NCBI GenBank assembly: GCA_016783355.1
Contig: JADHWR010000059.1
Coordinates: forward strand, 1 to 6,958
Direction: 5' to 3'
DNA from: Candidatus Omnitrophota bacterium
Lineage (GTDB): Bacteria; Omnitrophota; Gorgyraeia; Gygaellales; JAHJCI01
Length of the DNA: 6,958 bases
Part shown: positions 5,537 to 6,958 of the stretch, one piece after another
Numbering within the stretch: position 1 is the first letter of the stretch
Layout: each line of letters starts with the position of its first letter
Notes under the pieces: model-generated
Told to the model about the DNA's origin: nothing
What the model saw: the letters and a program-made list of their open reading frames with translations, nothing else
Databases searched by the model: none
Program-made: the position numbers and the translations under genes

Positions 5537-6619
5537 ATGAAGGCAGTTGCTTTGGTTTCTGGTGGTTTGGACAGCGCTCTTGCCGTGGAGATAATTAAGA
5601 ACCAGGGAATCGAAGTCATAGGGATATTTTTTAAAACGCCGTTTAATAGCAATTTCACTTCGCACCAAGGCCCTGGTGTGGGGCTCATTCCAAAAGAAGA
5701 TATTGAAATTAAGGTCATTAGTCTTTTAACACAATATCTCAGTATTATTAAAAAACCCTGTTTTGGATTTGGCAGGAATTTTAATCCTTGTATTGATTGC
5801 CGTATCTTTATGTTAAAGAAGGCAGGCGAGCTCCTTTCCAAATTTGGCGCTGATTTTATTATTACAGGTGAGGTGTTAGGACAAAGGCCGATGTCGCAGA
5901 ATAAAAATACATTAAGAATGATAGAGAAAAAATCAGGTCTTGGGGGTCTACTTCTTAGACCGCTTTCTGCTTTGCTTTTTGATGAGACGATTCCGGAAGA
6001 AAAGGGCTGGGTTAACCGGGACAAGCTCTTTGCTTTTTCAGGAAGGTCCCGCAAGCCACAACTAGATTTGGCAAAGAATCTAAATCTATCAGGTTTCCAA
6101 CAGCCTGCCGGTGGTTGTCTTCTCACCGACCCTGGTTTTAGTCGGCGCTTAAAAGACCTAAGAGAGCATAAGCCTGATTTTGATTTGGAGGATGTCGAGC
6201 TTTTAAAGATTGGCCGGCATTTTCGTCTTCACCCTCAGGTAAACCCCGTTCGAAGTAATCCCGACAAAAGGCGAGATGCCTTTTGTCGGGATGCCGCACC
6301 TTTGGCGGGGACTTCAAACGGGGTAAAATTAATTGTCGGAAGAAATGAAAAAGAAAATTCCCGTTTGTTAAGGTATGCGCGCCGGCGCGATTATATTTTA
6401 GAACCAGAGAATACTGCTGGGCCTACAGGTCTTTTAAGATTAGTTGATTCGGGAAGCACGCCTTTTACCTGGCTCAGGTTAAGCACGCAAATAATTGCCC
6501 ATTATTGCGACCATAAGGAAAATATAACAGTAGTTATTAGAAATAGTATCAAAGAGTTACAACCGAGCCGCCCCTCGAGGGCAATTCAATCAGAACTTAT
6601 TGATACGCTTAGGATTTAG
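5537..6619 (+). CDS. PP-loop ATPase, MnmA/ThiI-like RNA thiolation family (function not established)
   Basis: The 360-residue protein belongs to the adenine-nucleotide alpha-hydrolase group often annotated as tRNA (5-methylaminomethyl-2-thiouridylate)-methyltransferase-like. The ATP-binding PP-loop SGGLDS is at 8-13. FNPCIDCRIFMLKKA (82-96) carries CxxC (C85, C88). ITGEVLGQRPMSQ (109-121), LRPLSALL (140-147), FSGRSRKPQLDLAK (167-180) and PAGGCLLTDP (190-199, with C194) follow. The C-terminal part begins KLIVGRNEKENSRLL, similar to NFACT-R/DUF814-type segments. PP-loop plus three cysteines suits adenylation of an RNA base and sulfur transfer, but the substrate is unknown. Residues 236-263 are a 28-residue in-frame insertion from a palindromic element; without it, the protein is 332 residues and reads FRLHPQ-V-KLIVGRN. 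GGAG at 5521-5524 is 12 nt from the ATG, a long spacing. Its position between thi4 and a NIL-ferredoxin gene supports a sulfur role. Confidence 0.82.
   Translation: MKAVALVSGGLDSALAVEIIKNQGIEVIGIFFKTPFNSNFTSHQGPGVGLIPKEDIEIKVISLLTQYLSIIKKPCFGFGRNFNPCIDCRIFMLKKAGELLSKFGADFIITGEVLGQRPMSQNKNTLRMIEKKSGLGGLLLRPLSALLFDETIPEEKGWVNRDKLFAFSGRSRKPQLDLAKNLNLSGFQQPAGGCLLTDPGFSRRLKDLREHKPDFDLEDVELLKIGRHFRLHPQVNPVRSNPDKRRDAFCRDAAPLAGTSNGVKLIVGRNEKENSRLLRYARRRDYILEPENTAGPTGLLRLVDSGSTPFTWLRLSTQIIAHYCDHKENITVVIRNSIKELQPSRPSRAIQSELIDTLRI
6244..6323. mobile_element. MITE-like palindromic element inserted in frame in the PP-loop gene, with TAAA target duplication
   Basis: The ends ACCCCGTTCGAAGT (6243-6256) and ACTTCAAACGGGGT (6311-6324) are inverted repeats with one mismatch. 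They are flanked by the direct repeat TAAA (6240-6243 and 6324-6327). An inner perfect hairpin, ATCCCGACAAAAGGC (6258-6272), loop GAGAT, GCCTTTTGTCGGGAT (6278-6292), fills the centre. The element plus one duplication is 84 bp, exactly 28 codons with no stop. Removing 6244-6327 restores CAG GTA AAA TTA (QVKL), joining two segments that look contiguous in the family. The termini match the element at 2844-2949. Confidence 0.85.
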
Positions 6620-6626
6620 TGTTTGA

Positions 6627-6635
6627 GGGGGGGGG
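6627..6635. repeat. G9 homopolymer
   Basis: Nine consecutive G lie just after the PP-loop stop codon, between GTTTGA and CGCAAAC. It is the longest homopolymer in the window, a likely site of assembly error or replication slippage. It is non-coding. Confidence 0.9.
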
Positions 6636-6639
6636 CGCA

Positions 6640-6670
6640 AACCTGTCCCACCTCGGAGGTGGGACAGGTT
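6640..6670. repeat. 31-bp perfect palindrome upstream of the NIL-ferredoxin gene
   Basis: AACCTGTCCCACCTC (6640-6654), one base, then GAGGTGGGACAGGTT (6656-6670). No U-tract follows, so it is not an intrinsic terminator. Together with the G9 tract it occupies most of the 68-bp gap before the next start codon. A hairpin ending 4 nt before the AGGTGA ribosome-binding site could affect translation of the ferredoxin gene. Confidence 0.8.
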
Positions 6671-6674
6671 GATG

Positions 6675-6680
6675 AGGTGA
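6675..6680 (+). promoter_or_regulatory. Shine-Dalgarno of the NIL-ferredoxin gene
   Basis: AGGTGA is 7 nt before ATG 6688 and 10 nt before the adjacent ATG 6691, favouring 6688 as the start. Confidence 0.65.
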
Positions 6681-6687
6681 TTTGGCG

Positions 6688-6958
6688 ATGATGACAAAAC
6701 GTATCGTATTACATTTTCCCCACAAGTTAGTAGATCAGCCGATTGTTTATAAGTTAGTTAAGGATTATAATCTCGAGTTCAATATCCTCAAGGCATTTGT
6801 TAATCCACAAGAGGAAGGGTTGCTCGTCTTGGAACTTAAAGGCGAGGATAAGGATTTTAATTGTGGCTTGGAGTATCTTAAATCGTTAGGGGTTGAGATT
6901 CAGCCTTTAGGCCAAGATGTTGTGCGCAATGAAGATAAATGTACACACTGTGGTGCTT
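6688..6958 (+). CDS. NIL-domain ferredoxin, 5' part (3' end outside the window)
   Basis: Ninety codons are visible before the window ends. Residues 1-79 form a NIL (ACT-like) domain: TKRIVLHFPHKLVDQPIVY at 3-21, YNLEFNILKAFVNPQEEGLL at 27-46, and LEYLKSLGVEIQPLGQDVVR at 61-80. The sequence then enters KCTHCGA (84-90), the first CxxC of a 4Fe-4S ferredoxin-type domain that must continue downstream. This architecture matches the small protein (MA1822 type in Methanosarcina) that works with DUF39/COG1900 in anaerobic homocysteine synthesis, presumably supplying electrons or handling sulfur. NIL domains also occur at the C-terminus of methionine ABC-transporter ATPases, but the N-terminal position before a CxxC rules that out here. 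Its partner lies at 3306-4505, separated from it by thi4 and the PP-loop gene. Confidence 0.9.
   Translation, partial: MMTKRIVLHFPHKLVDQPIVYKLVKDYNLEFNILKAFVNPQEEGLLVLELKGEDKDFNCGLEYLKSLGVEIQPLGQDVVRNEDKCTHCGA

Noticed and set aside
5387..5668. Minus-strand open frame across the thi4/PP-loop gap
   Set aside because: Its lysine-rich middle (KRKVQSAKLKCKTQ) is just the translation of the repeat at 5393-5512, and it runs into the PP-loop gene on the other strand.
5512..6126. 204-codon minus-strand open frame
   Set aside because: It is antisense to the PP-loop gene, whose catalytic motifs are intact on the plus strand.
6378..6389. CGCGCCGGCGCG perfect 12-bp palindrome
   Set aside because: It lies within coding sequence for Ala-Arg-Arg-Arg, lacks a flanking duplication and has no second copy here; probably codon composition.
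6573..6582. CCCTCGAGGG palindrome near the end of the PP-loop gene
   Set aside because: Too short to separate from chance, and no direct repeat flanks it.

Overview
The window is a gene-dense piece of a bacterial genome with moderate GC. The bacterium is probably an uncultured anaerobe. Evidence for an anaerobic, sulfide-rich lifestyle is a DUF39/COG1900 homocysteine-biosynthesis protein, its NIL-domain ferredoxin partner, and a Thi4 thiazole synthase with histidine in place of the sacrificial cysteine. bL28, bacterial ArgS and RecJ, and sigma70-type promoters point to Bacteria. The many palindromic repeats, including in-frame peptide insertions of the NPVR...SNGVK type, remind me of Omnitrophota and related candidate phyla. 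That placement is recollection, not proof.

Layout. Positions 1-1170 hold the 3' two thirds of argS (+), overlapped by recJ (1136-2860, +). A 106-bp inverted-repeat element with 4-bp target duplications (2844-2949) separates recJ from the convergent rpmB (2951-3181, -). Between rpmB and the next gene lie two divergent promoters that share one -35 site (3190-3240) and a 38-bp hairpin (3251-3288). A rightward run follows: the COG1900 gene (3306-4505), thi4 (4611-5384), a PP-loop ATPase with MnmA/ThiI-like features (5537-6619), and the start of the NIL-ferredoxin gene (6688 to the window end). The two gaps around thi4 hold related AGCGTAGAG-type repeats, and the gap before the ferredoxin holds a G9 tract and a 31-bp palindrome.

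The rightward run looks like a sulfide-assimilation module. COG1900 plus NIL-ferredoxin would make homocysteine from aspartate semialdehyde and sulfide. Thi4 would use sulfide for the thiamin thiazole. The PP-loop protein, with a CxxC and a third cysteine, is a plausible RNA thiolation enzyme.

The most striking structure is a set of mobile palindromes. Two copies (2844-2949 and 6244-6323) share CCCCGTTCGAA-type terminal inverted repeats and are each flanked by a 4-bp direct repeat (TTTA, TAAA). One sits inside the PP-loop gene as a stop-free, in-frame addition of 28 codons. The other rewrites the last residues of RecJ. A different short palindrome adds 11 codons to argS, also flanked by a 4-bp direct repeat (AAAG). 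This resembles Rickettsia palindromic elements. No CRISPR array, tRNA, rRNA or recognisable riboswitch was seen, and no gene-free stretch exceeds 300 bases.
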